64,000 bases of DNA from Nocardioides sp. Root122 (GTDB taxonomy: Bacteria > Actinomycetota > Actinomycetes > Propionibacteriales > Nocardioidaceae). The stretch is from assembly GCF_001425025.1 (NCBI RefSeq), contig NZ_LMDE01000011.1, positions 1-64,000 on the forward strand. The letters run 5' to 3'. The first letter of the stretch is position 1, and the number at the start of each line of letters is the position of its first letter. Under the pieces are notes generated by a model, which saw only the letters and a list, made by a program, of their open reading frames with translations, was not told where the DNA came from and searched no databases. The position numbers were made by a program, and so were the translations under genes. Of the stretch, positions 45,915-53,781 are shown one piece after another.

Positions 45915-46005
45915 CGGCGCGTCGGACGACCAGAAGTCAGCCGCTCGGGGCAGAGCCAGGCGGGCAGGAGCCGTCGTACGCAGGTTGTGGTCGTCCGACG
46001 CGCCG
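45915..46005. terminator. 18-bp inverted repeat with 55-nt loop between convergent genes
   Basis: Arms 45915-45932 and 45988-46005 are perfect 18-bp complements (CGGCGCGTCGGACGACCA). They sit nine bases after the GerMN lipoprotein stop and directly against the rsmE stop on the other strand. A bidirectional terminator is the plain reading; the very long loop is unusual. Confidence 0.65.
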
Positions 46006-46746
46006 TCAGGACCAGCGGTCGGTGCGCGACAGCAGCGCAGCGACCGCGACGACGCCGGCCGTCGACGTGCGCAGCACCTCGGCACCGAGCCGGACGGTGC
46101 GGGCTCCGGCGGCCTCGAGTGCCGCCAGCTCGTCGGGGGCGATGCCGCCCTCGGGGCCGACGACCACGACGATCCTCCCCGAGGTGGGTACGTCGACCGC
46201 GCTGAGCGGCGCGGTCGCGTCCTCGTGGAGGACGACGGCGAGGTCGGCCCCGGCGAGCACGGCGGCCAGGTCGCCGGTGGACGCCAGCGGCGTGACCGTC
46301 GGCAGCCACGAGCGTCGCGACTGCTTGGCCGCCTCGCGAGCGGTGGCCTGCCACTTCGCGTGCGACTTCGCGGCGCGCTCGCCCTTCCAGACCGCGACGG
46401 AGCGCGCCGCCGCCCACGGCACGATGCGGTCGACGCCGACCTCGGTGAGCACCTCGACGGCGAGCTCGCCGCGATCACCCTTCGGCAGGGCCTGCACGAC
46501 GGTGATCGCCGGCGAGGGCGCGTCCTCCTGCGAGACGGAGGCGACCGTCACGGAGAACACCCGCTTGCCGGTCGCGGCGACCGCGCCGGTGGCCGAGGAG
46601 CCGAGGCCGTCGGTCAGCACGACCTGCTCGCCCTCGCGGAGGCGTCGTACGGCGACGGCGTGGTGCGCCTCGTCACCGGTGACCTCGACGACGGAGCCGA
46701 CGGCGACGCCGTCGAGCGACTCGACGAGGTGGACCGGGAGCGACAC
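46006..46746 (-). CDS. rsmE: 16S rRNA (uracil1498-N3)-methyltransferase
   Basis: 246-residue SPOUT methyltransferase. PUA-like N terminus (VTGDEAHHAVAVRRLREGE), then ITVVQALPKGDRGELAVEVLTEVGVDRIVPW, the Arg-rich EAAKQSRRSWLPTV and the knotted SAM site VVGPEGGIAPDEL with LRTSTAGVVAV. GTG 46746 starts nine bases after dnaJ. Part of the hrcA-dnaJ-rsmE operon conserved in Gram-positives. Confidence 0.93.
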   Translation of the reverse strand: MSLPVHLVESLDGVAVGSVVEVTGDEAHHAVAVRRLREGEQVVLTDGLGSSATGAVAATGKRVFSVTVASVSQEDAPSPAITVVQALPKGDRGELAVEVLTEVGVDRIVPWAAARSVAVWKGERAAKSHAKWQATAREAAKQSRRSWLPTVTPLASTGDLAAVLAGADLAVVLHEDATAPLSAVDVPTSGRIVVVVGPEGGIAPDELAALEAAGARTVRLGAEVLRTSTAGVVAVAALLSRTDRWS

Positions 46747-46755
46747 AGCCCCGGC

Positions 46756-47919
46756 TCAGCCCTGGAAGGCGTCGCGCAGCCGGCCGAACATCGACTTGTG
46801 CGGCGCCTCGACCTGACCGTCGGGGGACTCCTCGCCCCGGATCGCGGCCAGCTCGCGCAGCAGCTCCTCCTGGCGGGGGTCGAGCCGGGTCGGGGTGTCG
46901 ACGACGACGCTGACCACGAGGTCGCCGCGCCCGCCGCGCAGGCTCGGCACGCCGAACCCGCGGATGACCTGCTCGCTGCCGGACTGCGTGCCGGGGCGGA
47001 TCTCGAGCTCGTAGGTCGTCGCGGTCTCCGAGTCCTCGGACTGCGGGAGGTCGGCCTCGAGGAGCGGCAGCGTCAGCTGGGTGCCGAGCGCGGCCGCGGT
47101 CATGGGCAACGAGATCGTGCTGTGGAGGTCGTTGCCGTGGCGCGTGAAGGTCTTGTGCGGCTCGACGTGGATCTCGACGTAGAGGTCGCCGGCGGGACCA
47201 CCGCCGGGGCCGACCTCGCCCTGCCCGGTGAGCTGGACCCGGGTGCCGTTGTCGACGCCGGCCGGGATCTTCACCGTGAGCGTGCGGCGCGAGCGGATCC
47301 GGCCGTCCCCCGAGCACTCGCGGCACGGGTCGGGGATGACGGAGCCGTAGCCGCGGCAGGCCGCGCACGGACGAAGGGTGCGGATCTCACCGAGGAACGA
47401 GCGCTGCACGACGGCGACCTCGCCCTGGCCGTGGCAGGTCTCGCACGTGGTGGGCGAGGTGCCCGGAGCGGTGCCCTGGCCCTCGCAGGCCTCGCAGCGC
47501 AACGCCGTGTCGACCTTGAGGTCCTTGGTGACGCCGAAGGCGGCGTCGGCGAGCGTCACGTCGAGCCGGATCAGGGCGTCCTGCCCGCGGCGGGCCCGCG
47601 AACGCGGGCCCCGCTGCTGGCCGCCGGCGGTCGCGCCGCCACCGAAGAAGGCGTCCATGATGTCGGTGAACGAGAAGCCCTGGCCGGCACCGCCGAAGCC
47701 CTGGCTGAACACGTCGCCGCCCCGGTCGTACGCCGACCGCTTGCCCGGATCGCTCAGCACCTCGTAGGCGCGGGAGACGTCCTTGAAGCGATCCTGCGTC
47801 TCCGGGTCCGGGTTGACGTCAGGGTGGAGCTGCCGCGCGAGCCGGCGGTAGGCCTTCTTGATCTCGTCGGCGCTGGCGTCACGGGAGACGCCGAGGATCT
47901 CGTAGGGGTCCTGGGTCAC
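46756..47919 (-). CDS. dnaJ: Chaperone DnaJ (DnaJ2 type)
   Basis: 387-residue co-chaperone that stimulates DnaK. J domain with HPD at 32-34, a short Gly/Phe region, and four zinc-finger repeats [24 protein letters not shown] and CRECSGDG, then two beta-barrel substrate domains. GTG 47919 overlaps the hrcA stop codon by four bases (GTGA), so expression follows hrcA and the CIRCE element. This is the hrcA-linked DnaJ paralogue of actinomycetes rather than the dnaK-linked one. Confidence 0.95.
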   Translation of the reverse strand: MTQDPYEILGVSRDASADEIKKAYRRLARQLHPDVNPDPETQDRFKDVSRAYEVLSDPGKRSAYDRGGDVFSQGFGGAGQGFSFTDIMDAFFGGGATAGGQQRGPRSRARRGQDALIRLDVTLADAAFGVTKDLKVDTALRCEACEGQGTAPGTSPTTCETCHGQGEVAVVQRSFLGEIRTLRPCAACRGYGSVIPDPCRECSGDGRIRSRRTLTVKIPAGVDNGTRVQLTGQGEVGPGGGPAGDLYVEIHVEPHKTFTRHGNDLHSTISLPMTAAALGTQLTLPLLEADLPQSEDSETATTYELEIRPGTQSGSEQVIRGFGVPSLRGGRGDLVVSVVVDTPTRLDPRQEELLRELAAIRGEESPDGQVEAPHKSMFGRLRDAFQG

Positions 47920-48938
47920 TGGTTTCCTTCATCGAGGATCCGTGAGACGTAGCGCGCGACCGCGCGCACGGCTGCCATGGATCCGGGGTAGTCCATGCGG
48001 GTGGGGCCGACCACGCCCAGGGAACCGAGGTGGTTCTCGAGCGGGCCGTAGCCGGTGGCCACGACGCTGGTCGCGGCGAGCTCGGTGTAGGGGCCTTCGT
48101 GGCCGATGCGCACGGTGACCGCGTCGGCGCCCGACTCCCCCAGCAGCTTGAGCAGCACGACGTGCTCCTCCAGCGCCTCCAGGAGAGGCCGGACTGCGGT
48201 GTCGAAGTCGCCGTAGCGGGCCAGGTTGGCGGTGCCGCTCACCGCGACGCGCTCGTCGCTGCGGTGGTCGGACATGGCGTCGGCCAGGACCGTCACGACG
48301 GCCCGGGTCGACTCGGCCTGCTCGGGACGTACGTCGTCGGGCAGGGCGCCGAGGGCGGCCGCGGCGGCGGCGATCTGCACGCCGGCGCTGGCCTGGTTGA
48401 CGGCCGCGCGCAGCTCGGCGAGGTCGGCGTCGCCCATCGGCACGTCGAGCTCGACCAGGCGCTGCTCCACCCGACCCGTGCTGAGGATGAGGATCAGCAT
48501 CAGGCGCGTCGGGGTGAGCGCGACCAGCTCGACGTGGCGCACCGTCGAGCGGGACAGCGTGGGGTATTGCACGATGGCGACCTGGCGGGTCAGCTGGCTC
48601 AGCAGCCGCACAGAGCGCTGCACGACGTCGTCGAGGTCGACCGCGCCGTCGAGCAGCGTGGCGATGGCACGGCGCTCGGCAGCACTCATCGGCTTGAGGG
48701 TGGCGAGCTTGTCGACGAAGAGCCGGTAGCCCTTGTCGGTCGGCACCCGACCGGCGCTGGTGTGGGGCTGGTGGATGTAGCCCTCCTCCTCCAGCACCGC
48801 CATGTCGTTGCGCACCGTGGCCGGGGAGACCCCGAGACCGTGCCGCTCGACCAGCGCCTTGGAGCCCACGGGCTCCTCGGTGGCGACGTAGTCCTCCACG
48901 ATCGCGCGCAGCACGTCGAGCTTGCGGTCGTCGACCAT
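47916..48938 (-). CDS. hrcA: Heat-inducible transcription repressor HrcA
   Basis: 340-residue repressor of class I heat-shock genes. The N-terminal winged helix reads [25 protein letters not shown] and [38 protein letters not shown]; a GAF-like dimer domain follows. It binds the CIRCE operator 26 bp upstream of its own start and is kept active by GroEL. ATG 48938 has a good GGAGG (GAGGAGGGTCC-ATG). Operon hrcA-dnaJ-rsmE. Confidence 0.95.
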   Translation of the reverse strand: MVDDRKLDVLRAIVEDYVATEEPVGSKALVERHGLGVSPATVRNDMAVLEEEGYIHQPHTSAGRVPTDKGYRLFVDKLATLKPMSAAERRAIATLLDGAVDLDDVVQRSVRLLSQLTRQVAIVQYPTLSRSTVRHVELVALTPTRLMLILILSTGRVEQRLVELDVPMGDADLAELRAAVNQASAGVQIAAAAAALGALPDDVRPEQAESTRAVVTVLADAMSDHRSDERVAVSGTANLARYGDFDTAVRPLLEALEEHVVLLKLLGESGADAVTVRIGHEGPYTELAATSVVATGYGPLENHLGSLGVVGPTRMDYPGSMAAVRAVARYVSRILDEGNQ

Positions 48939-48963
48939 GGACCCTCCTCGCTCGCAGTCGTTT

Positions 48964-48990
48964 CTGGCACTCGTTCGGCTGGAGTGCCAA
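48964..48990. promoter_or_regulatory. CIRCE operator
   Basis: CTGGCACTC, nine bases, GAGTGCCAA: the HrcA-binding inverted repeat (consensus TTAGCACTC-N9-GAGTGCTAA). It covers the leader of hrcA, just after a -10-like TAGAGT (48990-48995, minus strand). The divergent hydrolase gene starts only 30 bp away and might be affected. Confidence 0.93.
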
Positions 48991-49019
48991 CTCTACTAGC
49001 AGGCCGTAGTGTCCCGAGC

Positions 49020-49883
49020 ATGCCCGACTCCACCCCTCGGTTCGAAGAGGTCGCGCCCCGCGTCTGGGTGGCGCACTACGACTGGATGCACGTCAACATC
49101 ACCCTGGTCGGCGGCTCCGACGGGCTGCTGATGGTCGACACGCACGGATCCGCGGCCGCGGCGCGCGTGGTGGCCGACGACGTACGCCGCCTCGGTGCCG
49201 GTCCGCTCACCGGCCTGGTCAACACCCACGAGCACTGGGACCACCACTTCGGCAACGCCACGATGGTGGAGCAGTTCGGGGACATGCCGATCCACGCGAC
49301 CGAGTGGGCCCGCGACCACATGGAGGTCTCGGCCGGCCACACCTTCGAGATGTACGAGCAGGCCACCGACCACCCGCGACGCGAGGAGGTGCTCGCCACG
49401 ACGCTCCGGCTGCCGACCCACACGTTCTCGTCCGTCATGCAGGTCGACCTCGGTGACCGTGCGGTGGAGCTGATCCACCCGGGCCGCGGGCACACCGCCG
49501 GCGACCTGGTCGTCCGGGTGCCCGACGCCGACGTCGTGCTGGGCGGTGACCTCGTCGAGGAGTCGGACCCGCCGTTCATCGGGGACGACTCCTGGCCGCT
49601 GGAGTGGCCGGCCACGCTCGACCTCGTGATCAGCCTGATGACCGACGCGACCGTGGTCGTCCCCGGCCACGGCCAGGTCGTCGACAAGGAGTTCGTGCAG
49701 GACCAGCGGACCGATCTCGGCGTGATCGCCGAGACCATCCGCGACCTCGCCGCCCGCGGCGTGCCCCAGTCGGAGGCGCTCGCCCAGGGCGAGTGGCCGT
49801 GGGACCGCGAGCGCCTGACCAGCGCCGTACGCCTGGGCTACGAGCACCTCCCCCGCAGCCAGAAGCGGCTCCCCCTGATCTAG
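49020..49883 (+). CDS. MBL-fold metallo-hydrolase
   Basis: 287-residue zinc hydrolase with the HxHxDH motif NTHEHWDHHFG (H70, H72, D74, H75), then GRGHTAGDLVV, LGGDLVEES and VVPGHGQVV for the remaining ligands. No signal peptide is visible, and the substrate is unknown; closest in style to glyoxalase II or lactonase-like members. TAGTGT (49007-49012) ends seven bases before ATG, so it is probably leaderless. It diverges from hrcA and shares its promoter region. Confidence 0.87.
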   Translation: MPDSTPRFEEVAPRVWVAHYDWMHVNITLVGGSDGLLMVDTHGSAAAARVVADDVRRLGAGPLTGLVNTHEHWDHHFGNATMVEQFGDMPIHATEWARDHMEVSAGHTFEMYEQATDHPRREEVLATTLRLPTHTFSSVMQVDLGDRAVELIHPGRGHTAGDLVVRVPDADVVLGGDLVEESDPPFIGDDSWPLEWPATLDLVISLMTDATVVVPGHGQVVDKEFVQDQRTDLGVIAETIRDLAARGVPQSEALAQGEWPWDRERLTSAVRLGYEHLPRSQKRLPLI

Positions 49884-49959
49884 TCGCGCGACTCCCGCTC
49901 AACCCGACCACACCCCGCAGGGGCTGGTCTCGACGGGCCCCGCCCAGTAGGACTGGAGC

Positions 49960-50340
49960 ATGAGCGAGAACAGCGAGTCCCAGACCGACAACCCCGAGTC
50001 GACCGACACGCCGAAGGCGGCCAGCGGCACCAGCCCGGCCGACGCCGACCACTCCGGCGGCACGGCGTCGCCCGACGACGCGACCCTCGGTGGCATCTCC
50101 GACGACCAGCTGCCCGAGGACCTCCAGCCCGGCGAGGACAACCCGCTCGCCGAGCCGCTCGACCCCGACGACGAGGCGACCAAGGACCAGGACGAGCTGG
50201 AGATGGACGCCACCCAGGAGGACCTCGGCAAGCCGCCCGTGCAGTCGAGCGGGGAGTCGGACGACCAGTCCGAGGAGTCCGACGAGCCCGACGCCAACAG
50301 CGGCGAGGGCGCCCAGGGCGCCGGCATCACCGGAGGCTGA
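49960..50340 (+). CDS. Acidic intrinsically disordered protein
   Basis: 126 residues, almost no hydrophobic amino acids, dominated by Asp, Glu, Ser, Pro and Gly (for example QLPEDLQPGEDNPLAEPLDP, then KDQDELEMDATQEDLGKPPV). No fold, membrane helix or signal. I recognise no family by motif; related low-complexity proteins are common in Nocardioides. TAGGAC (49948-49953) is six bases before ATG, a leaderless pattern. Codon use matches its neighbours, which supports real translation. Confidence 0.65.
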   Translation: MSENSESQTDNPESTDTPKAASGTSPADADHSGGTASPDDATLGGISDDQLPEDLQPGEDNPLAEPLDPDDEATKDQDELEMDATQEDLGKPPVQSSGESDDQSEESDEPDANSGEGAQGAGITGG

Positions 50341-50435
50341 GCAGCGCTGGCGCGGGTCAGGCCCGTGATCTCTTCGGACGTGGCGCCACGGCGTGCCACC
50401 CCCGATCTGCGGACGGGTCCGCCTACCGTGTCCCG

Positions 50436-51281
50436 GTGCCTGTCGATCGCTACGGAACCGACGTCCTGTCAGGAGACTGGCGTGTCCCGAGGAACGGACG
50501 CGCCGTCGAGGTGCCGACGGAGCTCGGCATGGTCGTGGAGGAGGTCACCACCGACTGGTGCGGCGAGGTCGTGGCCGTCGACCGTGACATCGACACCCTG
50601 ACCCTCGAGGACCGCCGCGGCAAGCGGCGTACGTTCCCGCTCGGCCCGGGCTTCCTGCTCGAGGGCAAGCCGGTCATCCTCACCCGACCGGTGCGCGGCG
50701 GCGCACCCGCAGCCCCGACCCGTACCGCGTCCGGCTCCGTGGCCGTGCCCAACGCCCGCGCCCGCGTGGCCCGGGCCAGCCGCATCTTCGTCGAGGGCCG
50801 CCACGACGCCGAGCTCGTCGAGAAGGTCTGGGGTGACGACCTCCGCATCGAGGGTGTCGTCGTGGAGTACCTCGGCGGCGTCGACGACCTCGCCGACCAC
50901 CTGCGCGACTTCAAGCCCGGCCCGCAGCGTCGCGTCGGGGTCCTGGTCGACCACCTCGTGCCGGGGTCGAAGGAGGCGCGGATCGCGGCCAACATCGCGC
51001 GCTCCCCCGTGGGCAAGCACGTCCTGGTCGTCGGCCACCCCTTCATCGACATCTGGCAGGCGGTCAAGCCCGACCGGCTCGGCATCCCGCGCTGGCCGTC
51101 GGTGCCCAAGGGCATCGACTGGAAGTCCGGCACCTGCCAGCAGCTCGGCTGGCCGCACCGCGACCAGGCCGACATCGCCCGCGCCTGGAAGCACATCCTG
51201 GGCCGGGTCTCCTCCTTCGCCGACCTCGAGCCCGCCCTCCTCGGCCGGGTCGAAGAGCTGATCGACTTCACGACCCAGTGA
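50436..51281 (+). CDS. DUF3097 family protein
   Basis: 281-residue protein of actinobacterial DUF3097. An N-terminal beta domain (GMVVEEVTTDWCGEVVAVDRD, RRTFPLGPGFLLEGKPV) is followed by a Toprim-like part: ASRIFVEGRHDAELVEKVWGDDL, VGVLVDHLVPGSKE, VVGHPFIDIWQAVKP. The E-G-R-H-D and D-H patterns recall Toprim nucleases or primases, but no function is established. GTG 50436 has TACCGT (50424-50429) six bases upstream. Confidence 0.82.
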   Translation: MPVDRYGTDVLSGDWRVPRNGRAVEVPTELGMVVEEVTTDWCGEVVAVDRDIDTLTLEDRRGKRRTFPLGPGFLLEGKPVILTRPVRGGAPAAPTRTASGSVAVPNARARVARASRIFVEGRHDAELVEKVWGDDLRIEGVVVEYLGGVDDLADHLRDFKPGPQRRVGVLVDHLVPGSKEARIAANIARSPVGKHVLVVGHPFIDIWQAVKPDRLGIPRWPSVPKGIDWKSGTCQQLGWPHRDQADIARAWKHILGRVSSFADLEPALLGRVEELIDFTTQ

Positions 51282-51283
51282 CA

Positions 51284-51490
51284 TTGGCTCGCTCCGCTCG
51301 CATGTCGCGGCGCTCGTAACCCGCTCGTTCGTCGTCGTTGTCGCGACCTCCCCCGCTTCGCTCCTCCGCTCGCAACCCTCCTCCTGCACTCCCGGGCGCG
51401 CCGCGACGAAACACCGGCCACCGATCGGCGAACCGGCCCGAATCGCCCCTCATCGTCCACTCACACACTCGAAGCGAGCGCAGACAACAC
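51284..51490. repeat. Intergenic GC-rich repeat region
   Basis: The gap between DUF3097 and hemW contains GGCTCGCTCCGCTCGC at its left end and CTCGAAGCGAGCGCAG at its right, the same core as the repeat near 19130, plus GTCGCGGCGCTCG and GTCGCGAC half-palindromes. The convergent position suggests a terminator or REP-like role. No gene is convincing here. Confidence 0.45.
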
Positions 51491-51492
51491 AG

Positions 51493-52710
51493 CTAGTCGA
51501 CGAGGTCGCGGACCACGGCGTCGGCGAGGAGCCGGCCGCGCTGGGTGAGGACCAGGCGCTCGGCGGCGAGCTCGACGAGACCGTCGGCGACCAGGCGGGC
51601 GACGTGCGAGCGGCCGGTGGCGTCGAGGGCGGTGACCGGGAGGCCTTCGACGAGACGGATCTCGAGCAGGATGCGCTCCATCCGCTGGGCCTTCCAGCCG
51701 AGCACCTCGCGGCCGTGGGCGGGTGAGACGCCGCGGCCGAGCCGTTCGGCGTAGGCCGCCGGGTGCTTGACGTTCCACCAGCGCACGCCGCCGACGTGGG
51801 AGTGGGCGCCGGGGCCGACGCCCCACCAGTGCCCGCCCGTCCAGTAGAGCAGGTTGTGGCGGCACCAGTGGTCGGGCGAGGTCGCCCAGTTCGACACCTC
51901 GTACCAGCTCATCCCGGCGCCGGCGAAGCGCTCGTCGGCGAGGTGGTACTTGTCGGCCAGGTCGTCCTCGTCGGGCATCGACAGCTCGCCGCGCCTGACC
52001 TGGCGGGCCATCGCGGTGCCCTCCTCCACGATGAGGGAGTACGCCGAGATGTGGTCGGGCTCGCAGGCCAGCGCCGCGTCGACCGAGGTCTCCCAGTCGG
52101 CGAGCGACTCCCCCGGCGTCCCGTAGATCAGGTCGAGGCTGACGTCGTCGAAGCCGGCCTGGCGGGCCCAGTCGACGACCGCCGGCACGCGCATCGGGTC
52201 GTGGGTCCGGTCGAGGGTGCGGAGCACGTGGTCGACCGAGGACTGCATCCCGAAGCTGATCCGGTTGAAGCCGGCCGTGCGCAGCTCCTCGAGGTCCCAC
52301 GCGGCGACGCTGTCGGGATTGGCCTCGGTGGTGATCTCCACGTCGTCGGCCAGGCCGAACTCCGCGGCGGCGCTCGCCACGATGGCCCCGAGGTCGGCCG
52401 CCTTCAGCAGGGTGGGCGTGCCGCCGCCGAAGAAGATCGTGTCGATCGGGACGTCGCGGTGGCCGAGCACGTTGCGCGCGAACCGGATCTCGCGGATCGC
52501 CGCCTCGGCGTACGACGACCGGCTGGCGCCGACCTCGTCGCCCAGCTCGTGGGCGGTGTAGGTGTTGAAGTCGCAGTAGCCGCACCGCACGCTGCAGAAC
52601 GGGACGTGGACGTAGAGCCCGAAGGGCTTGCTGCCGAACTCGGCCCTGGCCTCCTCGGGGAGCAGGCCGTCCTCGGGGGCGGGGTCGCCGTCGGGCTGAG
52701 CGGGGGGCAC
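51493..52710 (-). CDS. hemW: Radical SAM heme chaperone HemW
   Basis: 405-residue radical SAM protein, formerly annotated as oxygen-independent coproporphyrinogen oxidase; HemW binds heme and delivers it to acceptors. The 4Fe-4S cluster Cys are C39, C43 and C46 (VPFCSVRCGYCDFNTYT). FFGGGTPTLL, TTEANPDS, ISFGMQSSVDHVLRTLDRTH and GVGPGAHSHVGGVRWWN complete the family. GTG 52710 is the most compact start; no ribosome binding site is seen. It lies downstream of lepA in many genomes but here is separated from it by six genes. Confidence 0.92.
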   Translation of the reverse strand: MPPAQPDGDPAPEDGLLPEEARAEFGSKPFGLYVHVPFCSVRCGYCDFNTYTAHELGDEVGASRSSYAEAAIREIRFARNVLGHRDVPIDTIFFGGGTPTLLKAADLGAIVASAAAEFGLADDVEITTEANPDSVAAWDLEELRTAGFNRISFGMQSSVDHVLRTLDRTHDPMRVPAVVDWARQAGFDDVSLDLIYGTPGESLADWETSVDAALACEPDHISAYSLIVEEGTAMARQVRRGELSMPDEDDLADKYHLADERFAGAGMSWYEVSNWATSPDHWCRHNLLYWTGGHWWGVGPGAHSHVGGVRWWNVKHPAAYAERLGRGVSPAHGREVLGWKAQRMERILLEIRLVEGLPVTALDATGRSHVARLVADGLVELAAERLVLTQRGRLLADAVVRDLVD

Positions 52711-52730
52711 AGCCCGTATCCAACCACCCC

Positions 52731-53663
52731 TCAGATGGGCACGTTCAGCATCGACGTGTAACCGTCTGTGACAGAACCCTTCACCGTGGCCATCTGCAGG
52801 GAGTAGCCGTCGCTGAAGATGTTGTCGGAGTCGAGGCTGATCTGGGCCAGGTTGACGACCGACGACTCGTATCCCGGCGTGGCGTACACGGTCTCGCACA
52901 CGTCCTGCGGGAGGGCCAGCTGTGAGGTGCGCAGCTTGTTCGACACGTCGGTGGCGGCGTCGAGCGACTCGTAGACCTCGAAGTGCACGTGCGGCCAACG
53001 GCCGGAGTAGCAGCCGGGGAAGATCGAGGTGAACTCGACCCAGCCGTCGGCGTCGGTCTCCTGGACGCCGCGCAGGTAGTTCTCCTCCTGCGCGGCGCCG
53101 TCGTACATCGAGTAGCTGCCGTCGCGGTCGCAGTGCCAGGCGTAGATCGCAGCGCCGGCGAGCACCTCGACGTCGTCGCCGGTGAGGTCGTGGACCCGGA
53201 AGCGAAGGGTGAGCGGCACGCCCTCGGCGACGCCCGACGCCGAGCCGAAGCTGCTGGTGATGTCGCTGCGCACCACGCCGCTCTCGCTGAGCACGTCGGG
53301 CCCGTTGGATCCGTCACCCGGGTAGGGGCCGGCCGTCTCCTCGGGGATCTCCCCGTCGGCGGTCTCGACCGAGGAGTCCGCGCCCATGCCACCGCCGTCC
53401 GGGCCGCCGCCGGGACCGCCGCTCGGCGGCCCACCTGTGGCGGCACCCGTGGAGCCCGAGGCCGTCGACGCGGACGACTCGTCGCTGGCGCAGCCCGCCA
53501 CCGCGACCACGCCGAGCCCGCCCAGGACCCCGAGCACTCCCCTGCGGCCCATGCTGCGCGCGAAGCCGCGACGCTGGATCGTGCCGAGGTCGTGCTGGAG
53601 GCCGAGGTCGTGCTCGTGGACCTCCTCACCGTCGTGGTGCTGGTCGCCGTGGTGCTGGGTCAT
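52731..53663 (-). CDS. Tat-exported lipoprotein of the intradiol dioxygenase family
   Basis: 310 residues. A His-rich N terminus (TQHHGDQHHDGEEVHEHD) precedes a twin-arginine signal (GRRGVLGVLGGLG, 39-51) ending in a lipobox VAGC (Cys58), then a Gly/Pro linker and an intradiol-type beta sandwich. Candidate Fe(III) ligands: Y184 (DRDGSYS), Y219 (FPGCYSGR), H225 and H227 (WPHVHF). Intradiol enzymes cleave catechols, yet extracytoplasmic members of this group have unknown substrates. ATG 53663 follows CAGGAGCACCC. It probably acts on the outer face of the membrane. Confidence 0.85.
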   Translation of the reverse strand: MTQHHGDQHHDGEEVHEHDLGLQHDLGTIQRRGFARSMGRRGVLGVLGGLGVVAVAGCASDESSASTASGSTGAATGGPPSGGPGGGPDGGGMGADSSVETADGEIPEETAGPYPGDGSNGPDVLSESGVVRSDITSSFGSASGVAEGVPLTLRFRVHDLTGDDVEVLAGAAIYAWHCDRDGSYSMYDGAAQEENYLRGVQETDADGWVEFTSIFPGCYSGRWPHVHFEVYESLDAATDVSNKLRTSQLALPQDVCETVYATPGYESSVVNLAQISLDSDNIFSDGYSLQMATVKGSVTDGYTSMLNVPI

Positions 53664-53700
53664 GGGTGCTCCTGACAGCCGGGACGTGGCCGGGAAAGGG

Positions 53701-53736
53701 GAATGGGTGCCAGTGGTCTCCCACTGGCACCCATTC
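53701..53736. terminator. Terminator hairpin, 16-bp perfect stem
   Basis: 53701-53716 (GAATGGGTGCCAGTGG) pairs perfectly with 53721-53736 around a TCTC tetraloop. It follows the acyl-CoA ligase stop (minus strand) by 45 bases and precedes the dioxygenase gene, so it should separate the two transcripts. Confidence 0.85.
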
Positions 53737-53781
53737 GACCGGTGCTCCCTGTGCCCTCCCTGTGGAGGCGCTGGCTCGGGG

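Noticed and set aside
51493..52710. Oxygen-independent coproporphyrinogen III dehydrogenase (hemN).
   Set aside because: The protein has the length and C-terminal part of HemW, the heme chaperone branch, rather than HemN.
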